Source: DATBHW01 sp035307385 (GTDB lineage Bacteria > Chloroflexota > Ktedonobacteria > Ktedonobacterales > DATBGS01). From it: a stretch of 64,000 bases of DNA. Numbering within the stretch: position 1 is the stretch's first letter; the number at the start of each line of letters is the position of its first letter. Below the pieces are notes generated by a model. It searched no databases and was not told the DNA's origin. It saw only the letters and a list, made by a program, of their open reading frames with translations. Position numbers and translations under genes: made by a program. The stretch covers positions 186,001 through 250,000 of the forward strand of contig DATGID010000136.1 in the NCBI GenBank assembly GCA_035307385.1, written 5' to 3'. Shown one piece after another: positions 17,364 through 26,068 of this stretch.

Positions 17364-17663
17364 ATGGCGAAGCTCTCTCATGAAGACCCCGAAGAGATTT
17401 ACAAGCAGTTAACCCAGGAGCAGCGCGCGGCCATTGCCCAGGAGTTTATGCAAGGGTTCCAGCAATCAGGCAACCCTAATGCCCAGCAGTTCAATGGCAT
17501 CAATCCCACCAGTGTTACTCCCCAGCAACTGGCTGCCATGCACCAGCACGCGCGCGACGAGCACCCTGGGCTGCTGGGCCACGTCATGAAACATCCGCTG
17601 GCAACAGCGCTGTTCGGCGCGTTCGCCGCCTACGAGATTGACAAACACGTCCTGAAAAAGTAA
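17364..17663 (+). CDS. small conserved-looking protein of unknown function
   Basis: A 99-residue protein, not recognised. The N-terminus is acidic and helical (EDPEEIYKQLTQEQRAAIAQEFMQ, given in parts: EDPEEIYKQL, TQEQRAAIAQEF), the middle is Asn/Pro/Gln-rich, and the C-terminus (HPLATALFGAFAAYEIDKHVLKK split as HPLATALFGAFAAYEI, DKHVLKK) forms a short amphipathic or weakly hydrophobic helix ending in lysines. A strong AGGAGG (17350-17355) lies 8 bp before the ATG, supporting real translation. Confidence 0.7.
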   Translation: MAKLSHEDPEEIYKQLTQEQRAAIAQEFMQGFQQSGNPNAQQFNGINPTSVTPQQLAAMHQHARDEHPGLLGHVMKHPLATALFGAFAAYEIDKHVLKK

Positions 17664-17911
17664 ACGCTGAACCGCGCAACTGCACTCTTCCGGCAGCCGG
17701 AGCGCGCTCCGGCTGCCGCTGCGTGAACAGTCTTTCCGCCCGGGCTGGAGGGCCAGCCCATCTGCTGCCCTGTGCTCTTCTCAGAACTCCTTGCGGCTGG
17801 TTGAAGCCAACACTTCCACTTTTCACTCATCATTTCAGAACAACAACACAGACCATCTTTCTACTTTCCACATGCCTGCGCCTGGCGAGCAGACAAAACG
17901 AGGAACCGCGT

Positions 17912-18181
17912 ATGTGTCGCAATATTAAGCCGCTTTTCAACTTCGAGCCGCCCGCAACCGAGGATGAGGTTCGCGAGGCAGCCTTACAATTCGTGCGCAA
18001 GCTGAGCGGCTTCAACAAGCCATCGAAAGCCAACGAAGCGGCGTTCCTGACCGCCGTTGAGGCCATCACGGTGGCCTCCAACGCGCTGCTCAGTGCGCTG
18101 GAGACCAACGCCCCACCGAAAAACCGCGCCGAAGAGGCGGCCAGGGCACGCGCCCGCAACGCCCGGCGCTTTGCTCAGTGA
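17912..18181 (+). CDS. DUF2277 family protein
   Basis: An 89-residue soluble protein beginning MCRNIKPLFNFEPPAT, the hallmark of DUF2277, followed by EEVREAALQFVRKLSGF-type helices, FNKPSKANEAAF and an Arg/Ala-rich C-terminus (ARARARNARRF). Length and ends match the family exactly. Its function is unknown. ATG 17912 is chosen because the family always starts at MCRNI; the in-frame upstream stretch is not conserved-looking. The 248 bp between this gene and the previous one show no other gene. Confidence 0.9.
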   Translation: MCRNIKPLFNFEPPATEDEVREAALQFVRKLSGFNKPSKANEAAFLTAVEAITVASNALLSALETNAPPKNRAEEAARARARNARRFAQ

Positions 18182-18212
18182 GGCTGGGGTAACTGATCTC
18201 GAAAACCTGCCT

Positions 18213-18926
18213 CTAGGCCGAGATGGCATCTTTACCATCGCTCAGGCGCAGCCCTAGTTCTTGAAGCAGCGTTTGCTCGCCTTCTTCCGTCAGGTGCACC
18301 GCCCGGCTGTGCAGCGCTCGCCGCACCCAGCCACGCTCAATGAAGCGCTGGGCCAGCGCAGCCCCCAATGCGCCCGCAAGATGATACCGGCGCTCGCTCC
18401 AGTCGATGTGATGCGGGGCGAAAAGTTGCCCTTGCTTCTTCAGCGCCGAACAGTCGATACCCACCTCTCGCAGCCAGCGCTCGCCCTGCTCGGTCACCAG
18501 ATAGCCGCCGTCCACTTTCGCCAGCACCTCTTGCTCCACCAACGCCTGCGACAAGGCCACACCCAGCTTGCCCGCTAGATGGTTATAGCACATGCGCGCC
18601 GCGCGTATCGCCCGCGCCGCCTCTGAGTCACGCAGCGAGTGAACAGGCGAGGCAGGCGCGAGACCCGCCAGCGCTTCCAATGCCTGCGCAATCGCCGGGT
18701 CGGCCAGCCGAAAGTAGCGGTGGCGTCCTTGCTGCTCCACACACAGCAGCCGGTGTTCTACCAACTTGGTCAGATGATTGCTGGCCGTCGAAGGCGTCAC
18801 ATGCGCCGCGCGCGCCAGATCACCAGCGGGCCAGGCGCGGCCATCCAGCAGTGCCATCAGAATAGCGGTGCGCGTGGGGTCGGCCAGCAGGGCAGCCACA
18901 GCGGCCACATTGACATCTCCGGGCAT
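18213..18926 (-). CDS. ArsR-family winged-helix transcriptional regulator
   Basis: A 237-residue regulator. The first 90 residues are an ArsR-type HTH: VAALLADPTRTAILMALLDG, the recognition region HVTPSTASNHLTKLVEHRLL and the wing GRHRYFRL. No metal-binding CxC is present in the helix region. A longer C-terminal part contains a second winged-helix-like segment. ATG 18926 is preferred because AGAAAGAGAG lies upstream; alternative ATGs at 18965 and 18989 lack a better site. It is divergent from the EamA exporter gene at 19089, which it may regulate. Confidence 0.8.
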   Translation of the reverse strand: MPGDVNVAAVAALLADPTRTAILMALLDGRAWPAGDLARAAHVTPSTASNHLTKLVEHRLLCVEQQGRHRYFRLADPAIAQALEALAGLAPASPVHSLRDSEAARAIRAARMCYNHLAGKLGVALSQALVEQEVLAKVDGGYLVTEQGERWLREVGIDCSALKKQGQLFAPHHIDWSERRYHLAGALGAALAQRFIERGWVRRALHSRAVHLTEEGEQTLLQELGLRLSDGKDAISA

Positions 18927-19088
18927 AGCGTTTTGCTCTCTTTCTTCAGGCGCTCGCGCGCTCATCAGGAACCACAATCTCGCTGCCACGAGTATACCCT
19001 GCCAATAATTCGATAAAGCCTGAACTATCGATGCTGTATACTGGTTTCAGAACCTCATCAAAGAAGAACATCACACATAGGAGCACCA

Positions 19089-20006
19089 ATGACACGCAGA
19101 GGCTGGCTGCTCTTCATCGCCATGTCCCTCATCTGGGGCATTCCCTATCTCTTCATCAAGATTGCCGTGCGCGAACTCGACCCGGTGGTGGTGGTGTGCG
19201 CCCGCGCTATGATCGGCGCGGCGGTGCTGCTGCCCCTGGCGGCAAGTCAGCAGATGCTGCGCCCACTGCTCCGCCACTGGCGCATGCTTGTGCTCTTCTC
19301 GCTCATTCACATGGCTGGCTCGTTCGTCTTGATTACCTATGGCGAGCAGCACGTCTCCTCCTCGCTCGCCAGTTTGCTGATCGCAGCCAATCCATTACTG
19401 GTCGCGCTGCTCGCGCAGGGCTTTCAGAAGAGCGAGCGCATCAATGGCCCGCGCCTGGGGGGCTTGCTGCTTGGCTTTGTGGGCCTCATCGTCCTGCTGG
19501 GCTTCGATGTGGGAGGCGATGGGCAGCAGTGGCTCGGCGCCGCATTGCTGCTCACGGCGGCCCTGGGCTATGCCATCAGCGCGCTCCTGCTCAAGCGCCA
19601 GCCGCTCGCCGATCTGCCCAGGCAGGGCATCGCCGCCGCCGAATGCAGCGTTACCACGCTCGTGCTGCTGCCGGTGGCCCTGTCGCGCCTGCCTGGCAAG
19701 GTTCCCAGCCCCGAGGCAATAGGGAGCCTGCTTGTGCTGGGCCTCATCTGCACAGCGCTGGCGCTGCCGATCTTCTTCGCGCTCATCAAAGAGGTAGGGG
19801 CCAGCCGTGGCACGGTCATCAGCTATGTCAACCCTGCCGTCTCCGTGGCGCTGGGCGTCATCGTGCTAGGCGAGCCGCTGACCATCGCCACCGTCGCGGG
19901 CTTCCTGCTCATCATCGCCGGTTCCTGGCTTTCCACCACGGGTTCCATCCCGTTCAAGCTCATGCGTCGCGCCGCGAAGCCAGAAGCGCCGACGACCAGC
20001 GCGTGA
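19089..20006 (+). CDS. EamA/DMT-family transporter
   Basis: A 305-residue membrane protein with ten predicted helices arranged as two EamA repeats (about 8-135 and 150-285). WGIPYLFIKIAVRELDPVVV near the start and GASRGTVISYVNPAVSVALGV in the second repeat are typical of drug/metabolite exporters. AGGAGC is 6 bp before the ATG and TATACT at 19036-19041 is a probable -10. Exported compound unknown. Its stop is 5 bp from the convergent cupin gene. Confidence 0.85.
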   Translation: MTRRGWLLFIAMSLIWGIPYLFIKIAVRELDPVVVVCARAMIGAAVLLPLAASQQMLRPLLRHWRMLVLFSLIHMAGSFVLITYGEQHVSSSLASLLIAANPLLVALLAQGFQKSERINGPRLGGLLLGFVGLIVLLGFDVGGDGQQWLGAALLLTAALGYAISALLLKRQPLADLPRQGIAAAECSVTTLVLLPVALSRLPGKVPSPEAIGSLLVLGLICTALALPIFFALIKEVGASRGTVISYVNPAVSVALGVIVLGEPLTIATVAGFLLIIAGSWLSTTGSIPFKLMRRAAKPEAPTTSA

Positions 20007-20011
20007 GGCGC

Positions 20012-20488
20012 TTATGACCCGCTGGCTTGATGCATGGCAGCGTTGGCGGCCTGCTGCGCGGCAGTCCATTCGCCCGGCTCCAGGTTGACAACAATTGGCT
20101 CCTGGGCGTTGCGCACAATCACCCACTGCGAAGGCGTGTCGGGCGATGGATTGATCTCCTGATGGGGCACGAACGGCGGCACATAGATGAAATCGCCCGG
20201 TTCCACGGTTTGCTCGTGCTCCATCTGCTCGCCCCAGCGAATCTTGCCATGCCCGGCCACCACATAGATGATCGTCTCAAGCGTGCCATGATGATGCACC
20301 CCGCTGGCCGTGTCCGGGGCCACCATCGTCACCCCGGCCCACAGGCCCACCGAGCCAGCCAACTGGCGCGAAACCGCCGAAACCCGCTGCATGCCGGGCG
20401 TCTGCGCAGTATTCGCGTCGAACTGATGCGGCTTGATGACCCGCACGCCAACATCGGGTAGGGTATCGCCGCTTGCGTGCTCGTTCAT
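20012..20488 (-). CDS. cupin-domain protein
   Basis: A 158-residue single-cupin protein. Cupin motif 1 is GVHHHGTLETIIYVVAGHGKIRWG (split GVHHHGTLETIIY and VVAGHGKIRWG, about 63-86), with two or three His and a Glu as metal ligands; motif 2 is PGDFIYVPPFVPHQEIN (about 97-113). Start ATG 20488 has GGAG 7 bp upstream. Function cannot be assigned beyond small-molecule binding or dioxygenase-like chemistry. Confidence 0.8.
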   Translation of the reverse strand: MNEHASGDTLPDVGVRVIKPHQFDANTAQTPGMQRVSAVSRQLAGSVGLWAGVTMVAPDTASGVHHHGTLETIIYVVAGHGKIRWGEQMEHEQTVEPGDFIYVPPFVPHQEINPSPDTPSQWVIVRNAQEPIVVNLEPGEWTAAQQAANAAMHQASGS

Positions 20489-20534
20489 TAATTTGCTCCA
20501 TTCGCACAAACGAGAAGAAGCCAGAACATCTGGA

Positions 20535-21398
20535 TTACGGCAAGCGCCGCGCCACATACAGTTCCGCCCGCCAGCGGCGCGTCACCATACCGCCAAAGCG
20601 CGTTTCGATCAACTCGCCAATGGCGGCAAACAGGCGCTCGTGAGTGGCAGGGTCAAGGATGCGATGCGTCGAATACGAATCAAGCAGTCGTAGATAGCTC
20701 GCCGTGTCATAGGTCGTCTCCCAGGTATAATTGCGAACCTCTGGCGCGTTGAAAAATCCGCTCGCTTCCAAAGCTTCGGCGCGCACAAATTGCTGAGCGC
20801 CTGGATAACGGCGCTCAGAGCGCCTGGCGGCCATCTCCGGCGCGACCTGGCGATACACTTCTTGCAGCGCCTGTGTGAACTGCGCGTAGCGATCTTCTGC
20901 GCTGCCGTTTCCGCCACGGCTGGCAAGGGCATCTGCGCGCCCCTGCGAACTCCACATCACCGCCAGCGATCCCCCTGGCCTGAGCGCTTGCGCCACCTTG
21001 GCATAGCCAATCGCTGGGTCAATCCAATGCCAGGCCGAAGCCGAAACAGCCAGATCAAACGCTGCCTCTGGCAAAGGCCACTCCTCGAACGCGCCCACCT
21101 CAACGCGCACTGCTGGATAGTCGGCCAGCTTCGCGCGCGCCAGCGCGGCCATTTGCTCGCCCAATTCGATGCCCAGAATGGAAAAGCCGCGCCGCGCCAG
21201 CGGAAGGGTCGCCTTGCCGGTGCCGCTGCCGATTTCCAGCACAGCACCACCAGCAGGCACGCCTGAGAGCGCAATCAGATCATCGAACAGAGCGGCTGGA
21301 TAGTCGGGCCGCGCGCCATCGTAGAGGCTGGCAACTTCGTTAAAGGTGACACGCCGACGCAAGCGTTCCTCATCGAGTGGGTGATGCGGTGGGATCAT
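20535..21398 (-). CDS. class I SAM-dependent methyltransferase
   Basis: A 287-residue methyltransferase. Motif I VLEIGSGTGKATLPLA (about 54-69) binds SAM, the acidic residue of motif II is in GIELGEQM, and ASAWHWIDPAIGYAKVAQALRPGG (about 112-135, in two parts) is the post-motif region typical of methyltransferase type 11. AGAGGAG lies 11 bp before the ATG. Substrate unknown. The gene follows no clear operon partner; the cupin gene lies 46 bp downstream on the same strand. Confidence 0.85.
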   Translation of the reverse strand: MIPPHHPLDEERLRRRVTFNEVASLYDGARPDYPAALFDDLIALSGVPAGGAVLEIGSGTGKATLPLARRGFSILGIELGEQMAALARAKLADYPAVRVEVGAFEEWPLPEAAFDLAVSASAWHWIDPAIGYAKVAQALRPGGSLAVMWSSQGRADALASRGGNGSAEDRYAQFTQALQEVYRQVAPEMAARRSERRYPGAQQFVRAEALEASGFFNAPEVRNYTWETTYDTASYLRLLDSYSTHRILDPATHERLFAAIGELIETRFGGMVTRRWRAELYVARRLP

Positions 21399-21504
21399 GC
21401 TGGATAGTTCTCCTCTGCCGCCGTTCCGGCTCCGATTGCTTCATTCCCTGCATCATTCATTCTAGCAGCGGAATTGCGGATACGACAAGTTCCGGGACAG
21501 AGTG

Positions 21505-21533
21505 TTGACAGCAGCGAGCCAGCATGCGATACT
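21505..21533 (+). promoter_or_regulatory. modA promoter
   Basis: TTGACA (21505-21510) and GATACT (21528-21533), 17 bp apart, about 67 bp before the modA ATG. No molybdenum-cofactor riboswitch structure is apparent in the short leader. Confidence 0.65.
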
Positions 21534-21599
21534 TTCCACGAACTACTCAGCCGCTGATTACCATGTCGCTGAGTATCTGAAAAAGGGGGATTTTGACTC

Positions 21600-22496
21600 A
21601 TGCTGCGTGTTTCCAATCTCTTCCGCATTGTCCTGGCCGTTGGTTTGCTCGCCCTCTTCGGCGCGCTGAGCGCCTGTGGCAGCACCTCCACCGGCAGCGG
21701 TTCCACACCCACTGCCGCGCCGCCTGTGACCTTGAATGTCTTCGCCGCAGCCTCCTTGACGAACGCGTTCAAGCAGGTCGCCACCAAGTTTCAGGCAGCT
21801 CACCCCAATGTCACGGTAACCTATAATTTCGGCGGGTCGCAGGCGCTCGCCCAGCAAATCAATCAGGGCGCGCCCGCCGATGTCTTTGCCTCGGCCAACC
21901 AGAAGCAGATGAGTGTGGTCATCCAGGGTGGCGAAGTGGATGCATCTACCAGCAAGGTCTTCGCGCAAAACCTGTTGGTGGTCATCACCCCCAAGAGCGA
22001 CCCTGGTAAGATCAACCAGTTGCAAGACCTGGCAAAGCCGGGACTGAAAATCGTGCTGGCAGCCGCCAGCGTTCCTGCCGGGCAGTATGCCGTAGACTTC
22101 CTGGGCAAAGCCAGCGCCGACTCCAGCTTTGGTTCGTCCTATAAGGCCAACGTGCTCAAAAACGTCGTCTCCTATGAGACCGATGTCGAGACGGTGGTAA
22201 GCAAGGTCACCCTCGGTGAGGGTGATGCGGGCATCGTCTACGTAACTGACGCCCTGGCGAATACCAGCCAGCTTGGGGAGATCAATATTCCAGCCAATCT
22301 GCAAACAGAGGCTGTCTATCCCATCGCCCCGATCAAGGGGTCCAAGAACGCGGCCACGGCTCAGCAGTATGTGGACTATGTGCTCTCCTCGGACGGCCAG
22401 GCAGTCATGAATAGCTTTGGCTTCCTCCCGCCGCCCAGCTCGACCAGTTTCGTTGCTCCCACATCCATTGAGGCATACCTCTCTCGCAAGAGATAA
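21600..22496 (+). CDS. modA: molybdate ABC transporter substrate-binding lipoprotein
   Basis: A 298-residue solute-binding lipoprotein, lipobox LSAC with Cys near residue 24. The mature part has the ModA pattern: VFAAASLTNAFKQVATKF, NFGGSQALAQQI, GAPADVFASANQKQM, LVVITPK, and SYETDVETVVSKVTLGEGDAGIVYVTDA. It captures molybdate or tungstate for import. The permease (modB) and ATPase (modC) are not next to it: a strong terminator follows and the next gene is convergent. So the gene appears isolated here. Confidence 0.9.
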   Translation: MLRVSNLFRIVLAVGLLALFGALSACGSTSTGSGSTPTAAPPVTLNVFAAASLTNAFKQVATKFQAAHPNVTVTYNFGGSQALAQQINQGAPADVFASANQKQMSVVIQGGEVDASTSKVFAQNLLVVITPKSDPGKINQLQDLAKPGLKIVLAAASVPAGQYAVDFLGKASADSSFGSSYKANVLKNVVSYETDVETVVSKVTLGEGDAGIVYVTDALANTSQLGEINIPANLQTEAVYPIAPIKGSKNAATAQQYVDYVLSSDGQAVMNSFGFLPPPSSTSFVAPTSIEAYLSRKR

Positions 22497-22503
22497 GATC
22501 AGC

Positions 22504-22561
22504 GCAGAAGACAGGAAGGGGGAGCGTGTCAGATGACACGCTCCCCCTTCCTGTCTTCTGC
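22504..22561. terminator. 58-bp perfect palindrome, bidirectional terminator
   Basis: Two 28-nt arms (22504-22531 and 22534-22561) are perfectly complementary around a 2-bp centre, with core GGGGGAGCGTGTCA and its complement. It lies between the convergent modA and DUF1648 genes and can form the same hairpin in either transcript. No marked T-tract is present. Confidence 0.7.
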
Positions 22562-22580
22562 AAGCGTGGACACGTAACGC

Positions 22581-23675
22581 TCAGCGGGCCAGCAGGCTCA
22601 CCAGAATGGGCGACAGCGCCGCCACGACAAGCAGACCACAGAGCGCAATCACGGCCCAGCGATTGCCGAAATTGAGCGTCCAGCCCACGCCAAAGCGCCG
22701 TTCCACCAGCAGCGAGGGGTCTTGTGGGTTCACATAAATACCGCCAAGCTTCCAATAACGATCATCCATGCGATCAATGGCGGTTTCTGCCGGACTGCCC
22801 AGCCGCGCGCCGCCCTGGCCCGTGCGCAGCGCCAGCGCGATAGCACCCCCTAGCACGATCACGACATACACCAGCGTCAGCGGCAGCACCACGCCCACCG
22901 ACGCCGAACCGGTCTGGGCAGCGTTGGCAATCACCGCCGCCAGCGCGCCCATGAACGCCAGCGTCAGCGCCTTCAGGCCAAAGAGATAGCGCAGCCACGC
23001 GCGGCGAAAGCGGCTCTCGGCGCGTCCTGGCAGCGCCTTCGCCCCAACAGTCAGCAGCGCCACGCCGGTCAGCAACACCTCCAGGCCAAGCTGCACCCAG
23101 ACCAGCACAAAATAGCTGCCAATCGACTTGGCGGCGTAGCGGTTGGGATTGCCCGCCGCGTCGAAATGCACCGGAATAATCGCGGGCGCAGCGGCGTAGC
23201 TGATCGCCCGATAGATAGCCGTGGCGGCGATGATCGCCAGCGGCAGCGCCTCCCAGAACAGCGGCACGTAATCCCCATAGCGACGCGGGCGCAGTTCCGC
23301 CGCCGGAGCCGCTGCCTCTCCCTCCGGGGGAGCGACATGCAGCGCGCGGCTGGCAAAGTAGGCCAGCAGATAGGGCACAGCCATAACCAGAAGGAGCGCC
23401 AGCACCAGCAGGCTGGACCACCCATTAGCCCACCAGGAATCTGGGGCAAACACCGCGAGCAAGGCCAGCGTCAGCGCAAACAATACGGCCACACCCAGCA
23501 ACTGGACGCGATAGCGGCGAATGATCGCCTGACCGGCAGGCTGCGCTCGCGCATCCGGCGCAACCGTCACCCCAAAGAGCAGATCGCGCCGTGTCAGGGC
23601 AGGCATCAGCCAGCCCAGCGTTACGGTAATCACCAGCAAAACGGCATCAAGCGCAATCGGAAAGGTCCGTAACAT
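22581..23675 (-). CDS. DUF1648-type multi-helix membrane protein
   Basis: A 364-residue membrane protein with about eight hydrophobic segments. The central PVHFDAAGNPNRYAAKS stretch is the DUF1648 signature, and the final DRYWKLGGIYVNPQDPSLLVERRFGVGWTLNFGNRWA region (parts DRYWKLGGIYVNPQDPSLL and RFGVGWTLNFGN) matches the DUF5808-like tail. Such proteins commonly pair with YtrA-type GntR regulators, as here. ATG 23675 has GAGAGGA 8 bp upstream; a TTG at 23681 would overlap the regulator stop. Probable role in envelope sensing or cell-wall stress, by family context only. Confidence 0.78.
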   Translation of the reverse strand: MLRTFPIALDAVLLVITVTLGWLMPALTRRDLLFGVTVAPDARAQPAGQAIIRRYRVQLLGVAVLFALTLALLAVFAPDSWWANGWSSLLVLALLLVMAVPYLLAYFASRALHVAPPEGEAAAPAAELRPRRYGDYVPLFWEALPLAIIAATAIYRAISYAAAPAIIPVHFDAAGNPNRYAAKSIGSYFVLVWVQLGLEVLLTGVALLTVGAKALPGRAESRFRRAWLRYLFGLKALTLAFMGALAAVIANAAQTGSASVGVVLPLTLVYVVIVLGGAIALALRTGQGGARLGSPAETAIDRMDDRYWKLGGIYVNPQDPSLLVERRFGVGWTLNFGNRWAVIALCGLLVVAALSPILVSLLAR

Positions 23676-23677
23676 CT

Positions 23678-24127
23678 TCAATTCCTCTCTTGTGGCGGAC
23701 GTGTTTCCTGGGGCTGGTCATCCGACGGGCGAAAAACTTCTGCCGCCAATTCCTGAAGCCTCGCCAGCGACAGCCCGCGCAGCAGCGCGTCTGTGCGCAC
23801 CCGTCCCAGCAGCGTCCGAATATGAGCCACATCGTTTTCCTGGGGCGCGGCGCGGCGTGTCAGGCGGGGATGAATGACCGCCCGCGAGCCATGCCGCAGC
23901 AGAATAATCTCTTCCGTTTCCAGGGCATGATAGGCCGTCAGCACCGTGTTGACATTGATGCCCAGGTCGGTGGCAAGCTGGCGCACCGAAGGAAGCTGCA
24001 TGCCAGGCGTCAGCTTGCCTTCAGCCGCAAGGGTGCGCACCTGCTCCACAATCTGCATATACTTGGGCAGCGGATTGACCTCGTTCAAGCGAATCACCAA
24101 TGGTTCTGTCTCCCTTCTCTCAGCCAT
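23678..24127 (-). CDS. GntR-family regulator, YtrA subfamily
   Basis: A 149-residue regulator with a GntR winged helix (VNPLPKYMQIVEQVRTLAAEG, LPSVRQLATDLGINVNTVLTAYHALE, shown in two fragments each under 20 residues: PLPKYMQIVEQVRTLAAEG, LPSVRQLATDLGINVNTV) followed by only a short C-terminal helix, the layout of YtrA-type members. AAGGAG lies 5 bp before ATG 24127. It ends 2 bp before the DUF1648 gene, so the two are an operon, and it probably autoregulates at the dyad ATAAC-T-GTTAT. Confidence 0.85.
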   Translation of the reverse strand: MAERRETEPLVIRLNEVNPLPKYMQIVEQVRTLAAEGKLTPGMQLPSVRQLATDLGINVNTVLTAYHALETEEIILLRHGSRAVIHPRLTRRAAPQENDVAHIRTLLGRVRTDALLRGLSLARLQELAAEVFRPSDDQPQETRPPQERN

Positions 24128-24171
24128 GCCACTCCTTCTCTCCCGCATGTTCAGCGACCGCCTCATCTTCA

Positions 24172-24182
24172 ATAACTGTTAT
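24172..24182. promoter_or_regulatory. candidate GntR operator overlapping the promoter
   Basis: ATAAC-T-GTTAT is a perfect dyad lying next to a minus-strand TATTATAAC that could serve as the -10 of the GntR-DUF1648 operon, 45 bp upstream of the GntR start. Confidence 0.35.
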
Positions 24183-24320
24183 AATACATGTAGCACAGAT
24201 GATACACAGATTCAAGCCCTCCCAGATGACTGAAGAGGCAGACTGGCAGAACGTCAAAGAGGCTGCTATCATATAGGAAGCCTGAGGCAATGCTGTCCTC
24301 ATGCATAGAGGGTTCTTGTT

Positions 24321-25037
24321 ATGGCACACCTTTTGCCGTCTGGTGGTCAGCTAGCCGTCGCGCTCGAAATCGGGCCGAAGCGGCGAGTCTTCACGCAGGT
24401 CTGCGATTGGGTTGGATGGTGCCGGGCAGGCAAAGACGAAGATGCGGCGCTGCAAGCCCTTTTCGCCGCCGGGCCACGCTACGCGCAAGTTGCCGAGCGC
24501 GCGGGGGTAGCGCTCACGCTTCCTGCCTCTCTGGAAGCGTTGGTTGTCGTCGAGCGCGTGTCCGGCACAGCGGTGACTGACTTCGGCGCGCTCAGCGTAC
24601 TGCTGGCGAAGGATGCCGAGCCACTCGATGACGCGCAGATCGCCCGGCTGGAACGGCTGTTGCTGGCCTGCTGGGCCACGCTCGACGACGCGCTGAAAGC
24701 CGTGCCAACCGATCAGCACGACCAGAAACCCGCTCATGGGCGCGCCCCGAACGCGCTGTATCATCACGTGCTGGAGGCTGACATGCTGCACCTTGCAGCG
24801 TTTGGCCCCGCCGCGAAGCCGCCCGCGCTCGCCAGCATGGATGTTCTGTTTGAACAAGGGGCCAGAGTGCGCGAGCAGTTTATCGCCCATCTGCGCGCCG
24901 TGCCTCGCGGCCAGACCTTCGAGCCGCGACGGCGGCAAGGCTTCGCCTGGACACCGCGCTTTGCGGTACGCCGCGCCGCCTGGCACGCGCTTGACCACGC
25001 CTGGGAACTTCAGGCTAGGCAGAGCAACCCTGCCTAG
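24321..25037 (+). CDS. uncharacterised protein with DinB-like C-terminus
   Basis: A 238-residue soluble protein. The N-terminal half reads AVALEIGPKRRVFTQVCDWVGWCRAGKDED (parts ALEIGPKRRVFTQVCDWVGW and CRAGKDED) and GPRYAQVAERAGV; I recognise this as a recurring pattern in unannotated high-GC bacterial proteins. The C-terminal half has HHVLEADMLH and RRAAWHALDHAWELQ, His-containing helices like the metal site of DinB/YfiT-type four-helix bundles. AGAGGG is 9 bp before the ATG. No function is assigned. Confidence 0.65.
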   Translation: MAHLLPSGGQLAVALEIGPKRRVFTQVCDWVGWCRAGKDEDAALQALFAAGPRYAQVAERAGVALTLPASLEALVVVERVSGTAVTDFGALSVLLAKDAEPLDDAQIARLERLLLACWATLDDALKAVPTDQHDQKPAHGRAPNALYHHVLEADMLHLAAFGPAAKPPALASMDVLFEQGARVREQFIAHLRAVPRGQTFEPRRRQGFAWTPRFAVRRAAWHALDHAWELQARQSNPA

Positions 25038-25175
25038 CAGCGCCTGCCCTTTATTGCATCCATTCGACCGAGCACGCGGTTCAGTCGGGTTGCAGCGCGC
25101 GCCCAATGATGCTATCCTGCTGGCATCCTAAAGTCTAACCAGAGAGAGGACATATTCCTGGAAGGAGTGCCAATC

Positions 25176-25736
25176 ATGTCAGATTCCCAGACCCCGCAGG
25201 GGCGAATCATCCGAGCAAACACCATACCCCAGGCGCGCGCCGTGCTGTCGCTCACTCCCGCGCGCTGGCTGAGCCTGGCCGAAACCGTTCCCAACGATCT
25301 GCTGACTCGCCCGCCAAAGCCGGGGGAATGGTCGGCGGCAGAGTGCCTGCGCCATATCCTCGACACCGAGCGCTGGGTCTTTCCGGTGCGCATTCGCGCC
25401 ATCCTGGCCGGGCAAGATTTCGCCGCGTTTAATCCTGGGCAAGACGGCTCCGGCGCAGGCGAACAGACCATCGCTCAGCTTGCCGCCGAATACGCGCATC
25501 TGCGCGCCGAAAATCTGGCGCTGCTGGCGCGGGTAACCGAAGATGACCTGTCGCGCACAGCCCGCCACAGCGAACTTGGCGTGGTGACCATGGCGGAACT
25601 CATCAACGAATGGGCCGCGCACGACCTCATGCACACCGTTCAGGCCGAACGCAGCTTGATGCAGCCCTTTATTATCGGTTCCGGCCCCTGGCGCGCAGCC
25701 TATTTCAGCGATCACGACGCCGAAGCGCAAAAATAA
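25176..25736 (+). CDS. DinB-like four-helix metal-binding protein
   Basis: A 186-residue DinB/DUF664-type protein. PKPGEWSAAECLRHILDTERW (parts PGEWSAAECLRHILDTERW) holds the first His, and NEWAAHDLMHTVQAER holds the His pair of the typical three-His metal site. Family members include thiol transferases and many of unknown role; this is not DinB the DNA polymerase. GAAGGAG is 8 bp before ATG 25176; a GTG at 25167 overlaps that SD and is less likely. Confidence 0.8.
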   Translation: MSDSQTPQGRIIRANTIPQARAVLSLTPARWLSLAETVPNDLLTRPPKPGEWSAAECLRHILDTERWVFPVRIRAILAGQDFAAFNPGQDGSGAGEQTIAQLAAEYAHLRAENLALLARVTEDDLSRTARHSELGVVTMAELINEWAAHDLMHTVQAERSLMQPFIIGSGPWRAAYFSDHDAEAQK

Positions 25737-25766
25737 ATCATTTCGTTTTCTCTGAAGGTTTCACCG

Positions 25767-25801
25767 GCCTGTTACCAGCAGTTACCCCATCAGTAACAGG
25801 C
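25767..25801 (+). terminator. weak hairpin after the DinB-like gene
   Basis: GCCTGTTAC (25767-25775) and GTAACAGGC (25793-25801) form a perfect 9-bp inverted repeat with a 17-nt loop, 31 bp past the stop. The following CTTCTGCCACTCTT is only mildly T-rich. Confidence 0.35.
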
Positions 25802-25881
25802 TTCTGCCACTCTTAAAGCAAGACTTGAAGGCGCGACGAACCCGCGCCCATCCTTGCAACTTGACAGAGTGGAGGAAACCG

Positions 25882-26055
25882 ATGAGTCACGCTGCCGTAG
25901 ACCCTGCCCAGGCCGCATCTCTCGAAAGCGAAACGCCAGAGCCTGCCGACGATAATGGGTATCGCGTGTTGGCAACTTCTTTTATTATCGGCATAGCGTT
26001 TATCTTCATCTTTTTTATCCTGATGCTGGTGCTGCTGGCGGGCGCGTCGTCGTGA
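25882..26055 (+). CDS. 57-residue single-pass membrane protein
   Basis: A short acidic N-terminus (residues 1-25) is followed by one long hydrophobic helix (about 28-55, rich in Ile/Phe/Leu). GGAGG is 6 bp before the ATG, which supports translation. The size and shape resemble small subunits that accompany larger membrane proteins, such as cytochrome oxidase accessory peptides, but no such partner is next to it. Not recognised. Confidence 0.6.
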   Translation: MSHAAVDPAQAASLESETPEPADDNGYRVLATSFIIGIAFIFIFFILMLVLLAGASS

Positions 26056-26068
26056 GCTAACCGACAGC

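Noticed and set aside
21480..21600. Molybdenum-cofactor riboswitch before modA
   Set aside because: The leader after the promoter is about 60 nt, too short, and shows no multi-helix structure.
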